This document shows, in pieces, positions 1 through 8,859 of a DNA stretch of 32,598 nt (position 1 is its first letter; each line of letters opens with the position of its first letter). The position numbers and the translations under genes were made by a program. The stretch is from NCBI GenBank assembly GCA_003427395.1, contig BFEA01000020.1, forward strand, positions 121,227 through 153,824, read 5' to 3'. The notes beneath the pieces are model-generated. The model was not told the DNA's origin. It saw only the letters and a program-made list of their open reading frames with translations, and did not search any database. The stretch comes from Chara braunii (Eukaryota; Streptophyta; Charophyceae; Charales; Characeae).

Positions 1-51
<51 letters not shown>
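1..51. repeat. (GA)n microsatellite at the window edge
   Basis: A pure GA dinucleotide run that begins at the first base, so its true left boundary lies outside the window. It is followed by low-complexity C-rich sequence with no gene. Confidence 0.95.
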
Positions 52-54
<3 letters not shown>

Positions 55-231
55 AAACTAACTACCGGCTCATCCCCCACGACTTCTTTGCTCCTGCCGC
101 CCTCCTCCGCCCTCTTCCCCCGCTTCTTCACTCTCCCCGCTCCTCCGCCATACCTCCACAGCTCGGGGGAAAAAGGACGTGCCTCCCCTGCGGTCTTTCT
201 CTATGTGCCTGGCGCCAAGCTTGCCCAGGAA

Positions 232-308
232 GGTACATGAGGCCAACGGGGATTGAACCCAAGACCTCATGAATGCCACTTGCGTGCCATACCAACCAAG
301 GTACGCCA
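232..308 (-). mobile_element. tRNA-like SINE head (possible)
   Basis: On the minus strand there is a good RNA polymerase III B box (GGGTTCAATCCC, complement of 249-260). About 30 nt upstream is an A-box-like stretch (complement of 288-303, containing TTGGTTGGTA). The spacing fits a tRNA promoter, but the anticodon and acceptor stems do not close into a clean cloverleaf, so a decayed tRNA-derived SINE is likelier than a working tRNA. No A-rich tail was recognised. The flanking 52-231 and 309-479 hold no supportable gene. Confidence 0.35.
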
Positions 309-479
309 CTGGATTTCAGTCTAGAGTCGGGGGAAGACAGTAGGGGTAGACATAGCATGCCAATTTCCAAAGCCAGCTGTTGCAGAACCTCCCCAACTAG
401 CAGGAGGTGCTGCACACACATTGCCATAGCTGTTAGGGCACAACCCCCCACTGAACCATGAGTCTAAAAACACCCCCGA

Positions 480-540
480 CCACCACCCCAAAACCCACCG
501 AACCCACCACCCCAAAACTCACCGAACCCACCACCCCGAC
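480..540. repeat. 24-bp tandem repeat, about 2.5 copies
   Basis: Units start at 480, 504 and 528. The first two differ at one base and the third is cut after 10 matching bases (CCACCACCCC). It is C/A-rich simple-sequence DNA with no sign of coding use. Confidence 0.85.
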
Positions 541-1302
541 TCATTTATCCCATTTCCCCCTCAATCCCTTGCGAGTGAAGCCGCAGCAGGTACCCTTGTG
601 AATGTCGAGTCCTTCTACAGTGCTTTGTCTTTTCATCTCTGAACGGCTGTAGTCTGTAGGTTTTGTCGGAAGTTGAAATTCGTTATCAGGATGGTAGAGG
701 CAGAAACTTAGTCCAAGCGGGACCCCTCTTGGTTGGGACTCGGTCGTGACCTACGTGGGACCCCTGGGGACCCAGTGAGACCGGGCCCAAACAAGAAGAG
801 CCCTTGGACCAAATCTGTTAGATATTAGTCCATTCTCTTCCTGACTGATATCCAGAGTTTATTCTTGTTGGTTAGGACACCCACTGCCGACGGGATCTCG
901 GCTGAGATGTTTCGCATGTTTTTGATTGCACCGTCCGTGGCTTGACTCGCACCCTATACACCACTCAATTCTCCATTGTTACATTTAGTCACTCGTTGTC
1001 TAATTTGCTGAACGGTCACGAAGCTGGTCAGACACGACTCAAGAGGACCTCGTATGCAGTCTGATCAGACTGGGTCGGTGGATCAAACCTCTCCTGTGAA
1101 TTTGCTTTTCTTCGTTTGTGGTTTGCTGCTCTCTAGTCCAAATGTAATGTCGCTCCGGCTAGGAATTCTACCTTCTCTTCTTTGAACTTTTCAGTCTGTT
1201 TCTTTTCCAGAGTTCATATTTTGATGCCCGTAGAGACTCGCAGACAAAAGGAAGAGAGAGAGAAAGAGAGAGTGAAAGCCCCATCTTGAGGGACTTGCGA
1301 AA
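541..1302 (+). other. 5' region of Gypsy element 1 (LTR/leader), no gene
   Basis: This stretch precedes the first gag methionine and has no supportable ORF. Short direct repeats of GGGACCCCT occur at 719-770 and a GA-rich run at 1250-1275. An LTR end and primer-binding site are expected here, but no convincing TGGTATCAGAGC-like site was found, so the LTR boundary is not defined. Confidence 0.35.
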
Positions 1303-2853
1303 ATGGGCGATGCAAAGGCTTCTGTGGCCTTAAAGGCCTAACTGGATGCAGTCGTAGAGGAGGATAAACCATTGTTCCAAACTCTCTACAAGAAGGCACT
1401 GCCAAGGGAAGAGAAAGTCGAGGAGGAAAAGCGGAAAACCGTTGTTGCAGACCATGAGGCTGTCCTCGAAACAGTCTCCTCCTTGCTTGACACTGAGGTC
1501 AGGAAGGAGATAGTCGCATATGTACGTGCTCTTATAGATTGTCACCTACTCAGTGACATCCCTGAACAAATCACCAAACTCTCGGCAGAGGTAAGTGAGC
1601 TGCAGGCTGAACTGGCCGAAATGACCAAAGAGCACAAGGATCAGATTCCTAATCCTCTCCCTTTGCCTCCTGCCTCCAATGTTGCTAACCAGATTGTCCT
1701 CACTCCTCTCCATTCCTTCACTTCTTCTTAAAGTGTGGTTCCATCGGGATCTGCAGTAGGTGCAGACACTGCTGCCACTACGACAAGTGACGGCGCAGGA
1801 AATTCTGCAACTGCTGCAACCTCGAGTTCAGAAACAGCAATCGCTGGTGCCGGCTACAGCAGTCCCTATGTGGACAGGAAGGCGGTTCCCATACCGTCTA
1901 AGTACGACGGGAAAGAAGACGTTGAGTCCTAGATCAGCTCCATGAGAGCTTACTTCGAGGTGTTGGGAACTCAACCAGTGAGTCAGTCCTTGATCATGGG
2001 GACCAACGTCAAGCCCGCCGTACGAGGCTTCTTAGAAGTCCAAGCTACACAAGCCGGATACACTAAGATCAATTTGACACAGTGGCTCAAAGCCACACCC
2101 GTAGTCACACTTGAGGAGATCCTTATCAAACAATTTAAGGATCCACATTCTGCCACAAGAATCCAAAAAAGACTTGATGATCTCAAGCGCAGCAAGTGGA
2201 CGGGCACCATGCATAATTTGCAGTTGTTTGTCAACAGACTTTTTGCTACTCCAGGATTGGAAATGACTGCACAATCATGTTTGGATGTTGTGAAAGGTAC
2301 GGTTCCCACTACCTACATGCATCGCCTAGGCAAAGAGTTCATTGGTTACACGGACTGGCTTTCCCTCATGCAGGATGTGGTCGGCCTTGAGGCACAATAC
2401 CTCATTACCACAACAAGCAGGAAAAAGTCTATTCGCGGCAGGTGGTTCAGAGACAACAACCGTTTTGTTGTGCATGAGCTGTTGGAGGCTGATGAGGAGA
2501 CCTATGCAGACGACCCCACTCTTGGTGACGACCAAGAACAGGACTCTAACACGGCCTACTCTTCAACGCATGACTCTGATGTGAGTAATGACGAAAAAAA
2601 GTTAAATGCCTTTAGAAAGTCTGCCAACGTAAAGGGACCAAACCGGAGTTCAGGGAAGAACTATGTCCAACTTCCCAAGGGAGTCAAAATCCCACCGAAA
2701 CCAGAGGATGCAGCCACTACACCATGGGTCGACCTCCGGATCACTGAAAATGATTGGAGGGTTAGGCTCAAGAAAGGGGTATGCCTGCATTGCTAGAAAC
2801 CAAACCATAAAGTACAAGAATGTTATAGGCTGCAGGAAAACCAGAACCGGGTG
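1303..2853 (+). pseudogene. Gypsy element 1 gag (capsid and nucleocapsid), broken by in-frame stops
   Basis: Gag forms the retrotransposon particle and packages its RNA. A single frame runs from the ATG at 1303 through a charged, coiled N-terminal part, a Ser/Thr/Pro-rich linker and an alpha-helical capsid-like domain (about 1942-2400, containing the block MRAYFEVLGTQ). A CCHC zinc knuckle follows (CLHC, then H at +5, then C, about 2785-2826). The frame is kept throughout but stops occur at 1339 (TAA), 1729 (TAA), 1930 (TAG), 2794 (TAG, inside the knuckle) and 2854 (TAG). Point nonsense with no early indels fits ageing of a silenced copy. The ATG at 1303 is chosen because it is the first in the frame and opens directly into it. 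Pol follows on the same strand. Confidence 0.75.
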
Positions 2854-3700
2854 TAGAGTTGACTTCAGCATCCTCTACGGCAAGGGAGACTGAATCTGAT
2901 GCAAATCAGCAGTCCTCCCTTGAAGCCCAATCATTTGCTGATTCCAAGGCTGAAGTGTGTCATGCTTTGTATGTCGAGCCTTGGGAGGAGTCTGAGACGT
3001 TTGACTTCCACTACCACTAGGAGCATTGGGCTGAGATGAAACACATTAACGTGCCCAAGGGACAATGAAGTTGATCTTCTTCAAACTTCTCAGAAACCAC
3101 CGCTATCCCCGTATCTTGATTGATTGTGGTGCAACTAGTAACTTTATGTCACCACACGGGATACGCAAAGTGGGCTTGGGAATGAAGCAAGTGGTTTTGC
3201 AAAACCCTAGCCGGACCCGAGTAGGCAACAAGGAAGTTATCTCCTCTACGCATGCACTCAAAGGTATGCGCATTACCTTTGACAAGGACAAAACCGTCAC
3301 CCACGCTTTGAACTTTTATGTCCTTGACAAGTGTCCCTTCGATGTTGTCGTTGGCTTGGGCTGGTTGCAGTCCCAACGCGAATGGACCAAGTGGAAAGAG
3401 TCACTTTTCATGGTCAAAGATGCTCAAGGGAACGAGTTTCCCGTCCTCTTGGATGAGAAGCACGAGTCCCCAGTGACTTTTCTGAATGACATGCAGTTCT
3501 GCAAGAAATGTCGCAAGCACAAAGAGGATGAACAATTGTATGTTGCCTTTGTTCGCCCTACTCATGTGCCATCTACTTTTGCGGCTAGCACCAATACTAC
3601 TTCATCTAGTGATTCTACTTCTAGCCCTTCTACTTCTTTACCTACCCTTAATCTAAATGATTCTACTTCAGATTCGGTCGCCTCCATTCGCAACCTGTGA
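2854..3700 (+). pseudogene. Gypsy element 1 protease region of pol
   Basis: After the nucleocapsid the reading shifts twice: 2850-3060 is best read in another frame, as an acidic linker with stops, and from about 3065 in a third frame. The latter encodes a retropepsin-like aspartic protease with the active-site block LIDCGATSNFMS (catalytic Asp codon at 3122) and a downstream VVVGLGWL segment typical of the fold's second half. The Cys in place of Ser/Thr in D-S/T-G also occurs in plant Gypsy proteases. A Ser/Thr-rich tail follows, and the frame meets a TGA at 3698 and continues open into RT. The frameshifts and stops make it non-functional; domain assignment is from motif recognition. Confidence 0.7.
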
Positions 3701-4516
3701 CCTGCTCTAGGTGGCCCTTTTGCTGACCCTTCACCCCCACCGGTCTCGACAAGCATCCAAAGCCTACTTGATCGGTTCCCTGAAGTTCTGGCCGAACCAC
3801 GTGGGGTTCCCACGCGATCGGTCCGACACACTATCGAGTTGGTCGAAGGTGTTGTTCCTCCAAAGGGCTTCGTATACCGAATGGGATCCGGCGAGTTGGA
3901 GGAACTCCGGCGACAGATTGATGAAATGATTGACAAGGGTTGGATCAAGCCTAGTGAGTTTGAATCTGGTGCCGCTATTTTGTTTATCCCGAAGAAAGGA
4001 GGCAAGCTCCGCATGTGTATTGACTATCGCGGTCTAAACCGCATCACAAGAAAGAACGCCTATCCATTGCCTCGCATAAATGACTTGCTTGATGTTGCAG
4101 GTGGGTGCAAGGTCTTCTCCAAGATCGATCTTAAGTTTGGCTATTACCAGATTGAAGTCGATCCTGCGGACCAGCACAAGACTGTGTTGAAAACACACGA
4201 TGGGCTTTACGAGTTTACCGTAATGCCCTTTGGTCTCACGAACGCACCGGACACCTTTCAAAGCCTCATGGATAAGGTCCTCCGCAAACAGATTGATCAG
4301 TTCGTGGTGGTATACCTTTATGATATACTGATCTTCATCAAATCCATGGAGGAACACATAAAGCACCTTGAGGAAGTGTTCACCATCCTCAAGAAGACGC
4401 AACTTCATCTCAACTTAGAGAAATCTGAGTTTGGGAGGGATAGTGTCATCTACCTTAAGCATCGGTTGTCTGCTGCAGGCCTAGAGCCTGAGGCAACCAA
4501 GGTGGAGGTCATACGC
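3701..4516 (+). pseudogene. Gypsy element 1 reverse transcriptase, catalytic box mutated
   Basis: RT would copy the element RNA into DNA. The frame is open from the TGA at 3698 to 4516 with canonical Ty3/Gypsy motifs in order: LRMCIDYRGLN (about 4009), FSKIDLKFGYYQI (motif A, Asp present, about 4118), VMPFGLTNAPDTFQ (about 4220) and VVYLYDILIF (about 4305). The last should be Y-x-D-D; here the codon at 4319-4321 is TAT (Tyr) instead of GAT (Asp), removing one catalytic aspartate. The coding sequence stops abruptly after the residues EVIR at 4516, where a large insertion begins, and resumes at 8779. No RNase H or integrase was found in the window for this element. Confidence 0.85.
4513..4516 (+). 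repeat. Left target-site duplication ACGC
   Basis: The four bases ACGC directly before the TGTCG terminus are repeated at 8775-8778 directly after the CGACA terminus. Removing 4517-8774 plus one ACGC rejoins the RT frame without a shift, which supports a genuine insertion footprint. Confidence 0.75.
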
Positions 4517-5040
4517 TGTCGAACGCATCGGCTCCCGCCTTTTTGCAAAGTGCGGGAGCCGTCCCGACCATGTCACGCAGGAGTTAAACAAAACATAATC
4601 AAGAGACAATTCGGGGACGACTCATAACTAATCCCGCGAGCTGGCAAGACGGCCGCGGTTGCATCGTCCCTTCACCGCTCTAGTCGGGTGCGCCAGCTAT
4701 ACATCCCGCAGTCCCCTACGACAGGATAGGTTTCCGCGGGGCATAAGCTTTCCTTCCCTAAGGGGCTGTCACCACCCTTAGGGGCGTATCCCTACCGAGC
4801 TACTGACCCACATGCGGAAGCTTTTACCTGCAGTCGCAGAGGTAGGTCGGCCGAGGGCGTTTGCTCATCTCGCTGCAGTATAGGAAATGCTTGGTTAATA
4901 CCAAGTGGATCCGAACGCCATCCGTCCCTTAGGCGCCGATCTCCTAAGATCGGAGCGTACGTTGGTCGACTAGGACGGTCTCAACCAAGCGTGAAACCCT
5001 TAGATATAATCCTAGTCCCTTGGCAATCGTTCCGAAATCA
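4517..5040 (+). other. Structured (RNA-like) block at the left end of copy 1
   Basis: A dense series of helices: 4529-4538/4552-4561 (10 bp), 4704-4709/4736-4741 enclosing the invariant CCTACGACAGGATAGG (4715-4730), 4756-4763/4776-4783 (8 bp), 4805-4808/4845-4848, 4828-4831/4836-4839 with loop AGTC, 4890-4895/4900-4905, 4936-4942/4947-4953 (7 bp) and 4968-4974/5011-5017 (7 bp). The homologous block at 8860-9420 keeps several of these helices with different bases. Whether it acts as RNA or as DNA hairpins cannot be decided from the sequence. Confidence 0.6.
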
Positions 5041-5083
5041 ACCCGACTAAATTCATATACCTTATATCAAGATTATCAGAGAT

Positions 5084-5152
5084 CAAGTCTTTGACTTGAT
5101 GAGCAGGTTTGCCAAAGTATTCCTCCTCAATTTATATGACTGAAAAACTTTT
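5084..5152 (-). repeat. Inverted partner of the 8621-8700 block
   Basis: The reverse complement of this stretch shares ordered blocks with 8621-8700: CAGTCATA, then a GAATA..ACTTTGGCA block, then CTCATCAAGTC. It gives copy 1 an internal inverted repeat that is off-centre (about 570 bp from the left end, about 75 bp from the right end). Confidence 0.55.
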
Positions 5153-6339
5153 ATATCGTCGCCCCAAGAGGAAAGACCATCAATTGAAGAAAAAACTAGA
5201 ATGGATCATCATAACATCATGCCTACTGAAACTTGTCATGAATAACTTTTGCAAGTAAATTCCATTGCTAGCATGCGGATCAACAAGTGATCTGGTTCCT
5301 GGCCGAAGTTTGAACACTCGGCTTGACCACATCCCCGCAATCATTTCCGACTTGCTTCCAACATGCGTTTTCATGCATGTGATTACCCCTCAATGCATAA
5401 GCATGATAGTGCAATCATTGGGGCAATCCAGATACTATCCATCTGGTTGAACCTATCTACGAAAGATTGTTTTTTTTTTTACATATTATTATTACCCTTG
5501 TAGAGTCACATAAACGTGACCCTACTAAAAGGACAGCTCACCACGGCACCTGACTCATAAAGGCGCGTCTAGCCAAGATAGAGTTGTTGGCCTTTACAGG
5601 CTTCTGACTCTATCCGGTCGAGTCATGCGAGCTCCTCGTCGTCAAAAATTAAGGTGGTCATGAGTCCACCTCGCTTGACTCGAATTTTTCGTGTACCATA
5701 GAGGACACCACTGATTCAGGCGCTCACTAGAACTGAAGCGAGCTAGCCCTCGAGGAGGGTGCTCCCACTCTCAAGTCCCACGTACTCCCACTACAGTATC
5801 AGTGGCACCCCTCCCACTGAGAACAACGCCACCTCAATCTCCAATCCAATCCTCCACTAATTACCAAGTCTGATCACCACATGCCTGCCACAATACTTAT
5901 CTGAGTCTCACTCCCCACTCACTTGGTCCCAGAATGGCCCCACACCATCGCCACAATACTAGGTAGTCCCAAACTCAAACCCCGCTTGCACTGCGCGCCA
6001 CAAAAAAAAAAAAAAAAGGTGGCCCTGACTAAAACCGCAGATGCCTTTATGCCTAAAAAAAAATGCCCTTAGATGAGAAGATCGTCACAACAAAGTCATC
6101 AGCAAGGTGATCCACACCATTCCCTTGTGACGTCCGGCTGCCACATTACTCCCATTTACCCCCAACAACTCGACAACGTCTCAATGTCGTCGTCACTCGC
6201 CTCCAAAGTCACCACGTCACAGCGGCGCCACGCTCGCACTACTTCAAAACGCACCACCACTTCAGCGGCACCTTCCCTGCGGCAATGCCCAGTCACTGCT
6301 TTATGTAGTCAGTGCAAGAAATACTGCTGCCACCGCTGT
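5153..6339 (+). other. Non-coding interior of copy 1, hairpin-rich
   Basis: No supportable gene. Features seen are a T-run (about 5470-5479), short hairpins between 5500 and 5760 (for example GTCAC/GTGAC near 5505 and AGGTGG/CCACCT near 5652-5675), a pyrimidine-rich zone at 5760-5990 and A-runs at 6002-6017 and 6055-6062. Predicted small ORFs are proline/serine/histidine-rich artefacts of skewed composition. Confidence 0.5.
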
Positions 6340-6414
6340 GAAAAACCGGCAGCGCTTCCGCACCACTATCGTTAACCAGTGCCGCTGCCGCAAAAATTCG
6401 GCAGCACTTCCGCA
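6340..6414 (+). repeat. Two copies of the TTCGGCAGC-type motif
   Basis: AAACCGGCAGCGCTTCCGCA (about 6344) and AAATTCGGCAGCACTTCCGC (about 6394) lie about 51 bp apart in direct orientation. The same core recurs in a ~122-bp array at 10601-11110 and a ~72-bp array at 17418-17640, always on the plus strand. Confidence 0.7.
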
Positions 6415-7540
6415 GTACATCAACAAAGAACTGTCGCTGCCGTTCAACATCTCCACCTCACTGTCCCAATTATGCTTGCCGTCGCCAACAACCGTGGCTA
6501 TGGCAGCATGGGTCTCCTCCAACTATGCCGCGGCCGCACCACTCCAGCAGCCCGCTCCCCTCTCACAGAGGTGGTGGCTATGGCAGCCTCCAACCTCAAT
6601 CTTCTTGCAGACCTCCAATTTCCTCCTCTCTTCACTTTCTACTCCAGCCAGCAGCCTCTCTTCCAACAGTCAGCACTCACTCAAGTGGAATGCCAGCAGC
6701 CATGAATGAATGCTGGTTGGCTGGCTGCTGGCTTCTTTTATAGCCAGCCAAAGGTTGAGGGCAGCAGGTTTGCCCCCCAGCCAAAACTCGGATCAGGGCC
6801 TAGCCCTTGATCTCAAACGAGATCAAAGGCTGGAAATCTTGATGTTCCCCTAGGGGAACCAAGTTCCAGGCCCTGGTAATGTATCTGCCCGTCGCCTGCG
6901 GCCGCCCAAAATGGTTGTATCAAGCTAATAAAAATAGACTGTTGGAATTTAACAGTCTGCTTTCAAGTCAGGGCGTAGATGCTTCTAATGCTGCATCTGG
7001 CCCTACGCCGCGATTAAATTCGCGACATTTCCCTTTTCCCCATCTTTCCCTCTTCTTCTACTTTCTACCCCTGTATCTACTCTACCCCCGCGGCCACGTA
7101 CGTGGCCGTTACTCATTTCTTCTCTTCTTCCCTCCTTTTTTTTTTTTTTTTTTTTTTTTTCTCGTTTTTTTGTGCAGGGGCAGCTCGTCTTAGAAAACGA
7201 GCAGCCTCCCCAGTCATTTCGCGGAGCCCAACCAGAGTCAGGCTCAAGGGGTTGTCACCCCCTACCGCGCCCGTATCTGGGTCGAAACAGGCGCCTGATA
7301 CAGGCGCGCGGCTCCAAGCCCCTCTTCTCTCTCTCTCTCCAACGGTCACACCCATCCATTGCGAACGGAAACCACCCAAAGCGTGTACAGAGAGTTCCTC
7401 GTAGCTCAAGCACAGGGTCCTAAGACCCGTGCTCGCATGTAGCCGCTATCAGTGGCAGGTCCATCCGTCGGGGCACTGTGGAAGCCCGTCGAAACAGCTT
7501 GGCACAGTCATGTTTTTTTTTTTTCTTTTTCTTTTTTTTC
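6415..7540 (+). other. Copy 1 interior, no gene
   Basis: Contains GTGGCTATGGCAGC twice (about 6494 and 6573), the perfect 16-bp palindrome GTTCCCCTAGGGGAAC (6844-6859), a GATCTCAAACGAGATC hairpin (about 6809) and a 25-T run (7136-7160). ORFs crossing the T-run encode poly-Phe or poly-Lys and were discarded. Confidence 0.5.
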
Positions 7541-7606
7541 TTCTTCTTTTGTGTCTCGTTCGTCCGAAACGAACGGGTGCCCAAAACAACAAACACAAAA
7601 GAAGAA
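7541..7606. repeat. Nested inverted repeat
   Basis: Outer arms TTCTTCTTTTGTGT (7541-7554) and ACACAAAAGAAGAA (7593-7606) are a perfect 14-bp match. Inside sits a second perfect stem, CGTTCGT (7557-7563) with ACGAACG (7569-7575). Homopurine/homopyrimidine flanks (7512-7540 and 7607-7624) extend the arms imperfectly. Confidence 0.85.
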
Positions 7607-7884
7607 AAAGGGAAAAGAAAAAAATCTAGACGAAATCTAAGAAGAGAAAAAAAGCAAAATCTAAAAGAAAATCCAAAATGCAATTAAGAAAAAAGAGAAA
7701 AATAAAAAAGCGAAAACACTTACCTTTAAAAACGGCTGCCCGTTCGGACGGGCACTGTCAGATGCACTGGGGACCTAAACGCCCCAGGCACTTTAGGCTG
7801 CGCCACCTGGCGCGCCGCCTGCAACCGCACTTAGTTTTAGTAGGGGTTTTAATTTTTCCAAAGTCGTTGGCTCTGCCAACGGTT

Positions 7885-7990
7885 ACATCTCGCGGCTGGC
7901 TCACGACCGGATGAGATGTGGACCGGGGTTCGAGTCTTGAGGACAAAAAAAAACAAATAAAACAAAAAACAAAAACAAATAAAAGAAAAA
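7885..7990 (+). mobile_element. Possible tRNA-like short element with A-rich tail
   Basis: TGGCTCACGACCGG (7897-7910) resembles an A box and GGTTCGAGTC (7927-7936) is a good B box. An A-rich tail (7944-7990) follows as in SINEs. The A-B spacing of about 16 nt is short for a tRNA, so the assignment is weak. Confidence 0.3.
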
Positions 7991-8114
7991 GTTCTCGATT
8001 TATATGTATCATCCTTGTTCAGGGGCTATGCCAATCTGCACGCGGCCGATCTCGGCTGCGCGATCTCTGAGATCGGGCGGTCAAAATCGACCGCGTCACT
8101 TCAAGCTTCTAAAG

Positions 8115-8261
8115 GGGCAGCTCCAAAAGGAGCTAGCCCAGCGGATTACGTGTGGTCGGGCTTGATCCCTGAGTCTGCAGGGTGAAAGTCAAGTGCTGGT
8201 ACCTATTGGGCTAACTCCTATCACGGGAGTTAAGCCCGCAACTCTTCTATAGAAGAGCTGC
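8115..8261 (+). repeat. Chain of three hairpins
   Basis: Stem 8115-8124/8129-8139 (AGCTCC/GGAGCT extended by GGGC/GCCC with one bulged A), stem 8208-8218/8225-8237 (AACTCC/GGGAGTT with GGGC/GCCC) and stem 8238-8247/8252-8261 (CTCTTC/GAAGAG with GCA/TGC). They occur within 150 bp in a GC-rich stretch with no ORF. Confidence 0.7.
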
Positions 8262-8620
8262 CTCCCCGTAGGCCCGCCTACCATAGCTGGGCAGCTCAGC
8301 CTGCCTCACCTCTGGCTGCATTGTCGGTCGACTCAGCAGGCGGCCCAACCTTGCGGCTTGGTTCGGCGGCCCACGGTCGACCGCGAAAGGGTATCAGCCC
8401 CCCCCTTACGAAGTAGACCTCGTAGCCCAACATCAAGCGCGGATACCCTTTTCTTACTTATCTAGGCCCTGAATTGCACGGCTTAACCGCCACGCGACAT
8501 TATTTTAGATAGGGTTTACCTTAGCGCCCCATGCCCGCACGTACCTGCAGCTTTGACAAAAGCGAAGTATTGCCACTAACATTCGTCATACCTGGATGCT
8601 ACACATGTCCGGACTAAAAT
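8262..8620 (+). other. Copy 1 interior, no gene
   Basis: GC-rich non-coding sequence with GGTCGAC-containing palindromic patches (about 8325 and 8377) and a C-run (8399-8405). No reading frame or repeat match was recognised. Confidence 0.4.
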
Positions 8621-8700
8621 TCGAAACTTTTAGTCTCTCAGTCATAAGTCAGGTCAGAATAAACTTTGGCAATGTCAGTCTCATCAAGTCCTTCAATTGA
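8621..8700 (+). repeat. Right-side block inverted relative to 5084-5152
   Basis: This is the right-hand member of the imperfect internal inverted repeat of copy 1. It lies just inside the right subterminal hairpin (8732-8764). Confidence 0.55.
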
Positions 8701-8774
8701 ACAAGGAAAAGTTGGATAGCGTCCGATGTTCAAAACCCCCGACAAATACCTTTGTCAGGGTTTTTGCCCCGACA

Positions 8775-8778
8775 ACGC
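8775..8778 (+). repeat. Right target-site duplication ACGC
   Basis: It follows CGACA (8770-8774) and matches 4513-4516. The base beyond it (8779) resumes the RT codon series interrupted at 4516. Confidence 0.75.
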
Positions 8779-8859
8779 AATTGACCTCAATCCGCGAACA
8801 TCCCCGAACTGCGCTCTTTCCTTGGTCTCGCATCGTACTACCGGAAGTTTGTGTCCCGT
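8779..8859 (+). pseudogene. Continuation of Gypsy element 1 pol (RT/RNase H connection)
   Basis: Read in the frame left at 4516, this 81-bp segment contains NIPELRSFLGLASYYRKFVSR, the conserved connection segment directly after RT in Ty3/Gypsy pol. The second codon is TGA (8782-8784), in a position where such proteins usually have Trp. The frame breaks at 8859/8860, where another TGTC-starting element begins. The fragment shows that 4517-8774 and 8860 onward are two insertions into one pol gene. Confidence 0.8.

Larger units (their letters stand above)
4517..8774 (+). mobile_element. 4.26-kb non-coding insertion with TGTCG/CGACA ends (copy 1)
   Basis: The insertion interrupts RT exactly. It starts TGTCG, ends CGACA (5-bp terminal inverted repeats) and is flanked by ACGC duplications. 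Each end carries a hairpin about 10-12 nt in: stem 4529-4538/4552-4561 on the left and stem 8732-8746/8751-8764 on the right. A ~70-80-bp block near the right end (8621-8700) is an imperfect inverted copy of 5084-5152. No ORF resembles a transposase, integrase or any known protein, so the element is non-autonomous. Known types compatible with a TG..CA outline are a very long solo LTR (usually 5-bp duplications) or a cut-and-paste transposon with TGT..ACA ends and 4-bp duplications (Ginger-like). The subterminal hairpins and inverted block favour the second or something new. A second copy begins at 8860. Confidence 0.7.

Noticed and set aside
232-308. Functional tRNA gene on the minus strand
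   Set aside because: The B box is good but anticodon and acceptor stems do not pair; kept only as a possible SINE head.
1303-2853. Possible variant nuclear code (TAA/TAG = Gln), as in some green algae, to explain in-frame stops in gag
   Set aside because: TGA stops also occur in the same pol frame, at least one TAG and one TGA fall where Trp is expected, and frameshifts are present. Ordinary decay explains all of it.
4517-5040. Group I intron (P7-like GACTAGG/CCTAGTC pairing and an AGATATA segment before the 3' strand)
   Set aside because: P, Q and P3 elements could not be identified, the spacing from any P/Q candidate to P7 is too large, and the AGATATA segment is not conserved in the second copy. 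Clean ends with a target duplication fit a transposon better.
7102-7640. ORFs with poly-Phe or poly-Lys tracts
   Set aside because: They result from T- and A-runs and lack any other coding evidence.
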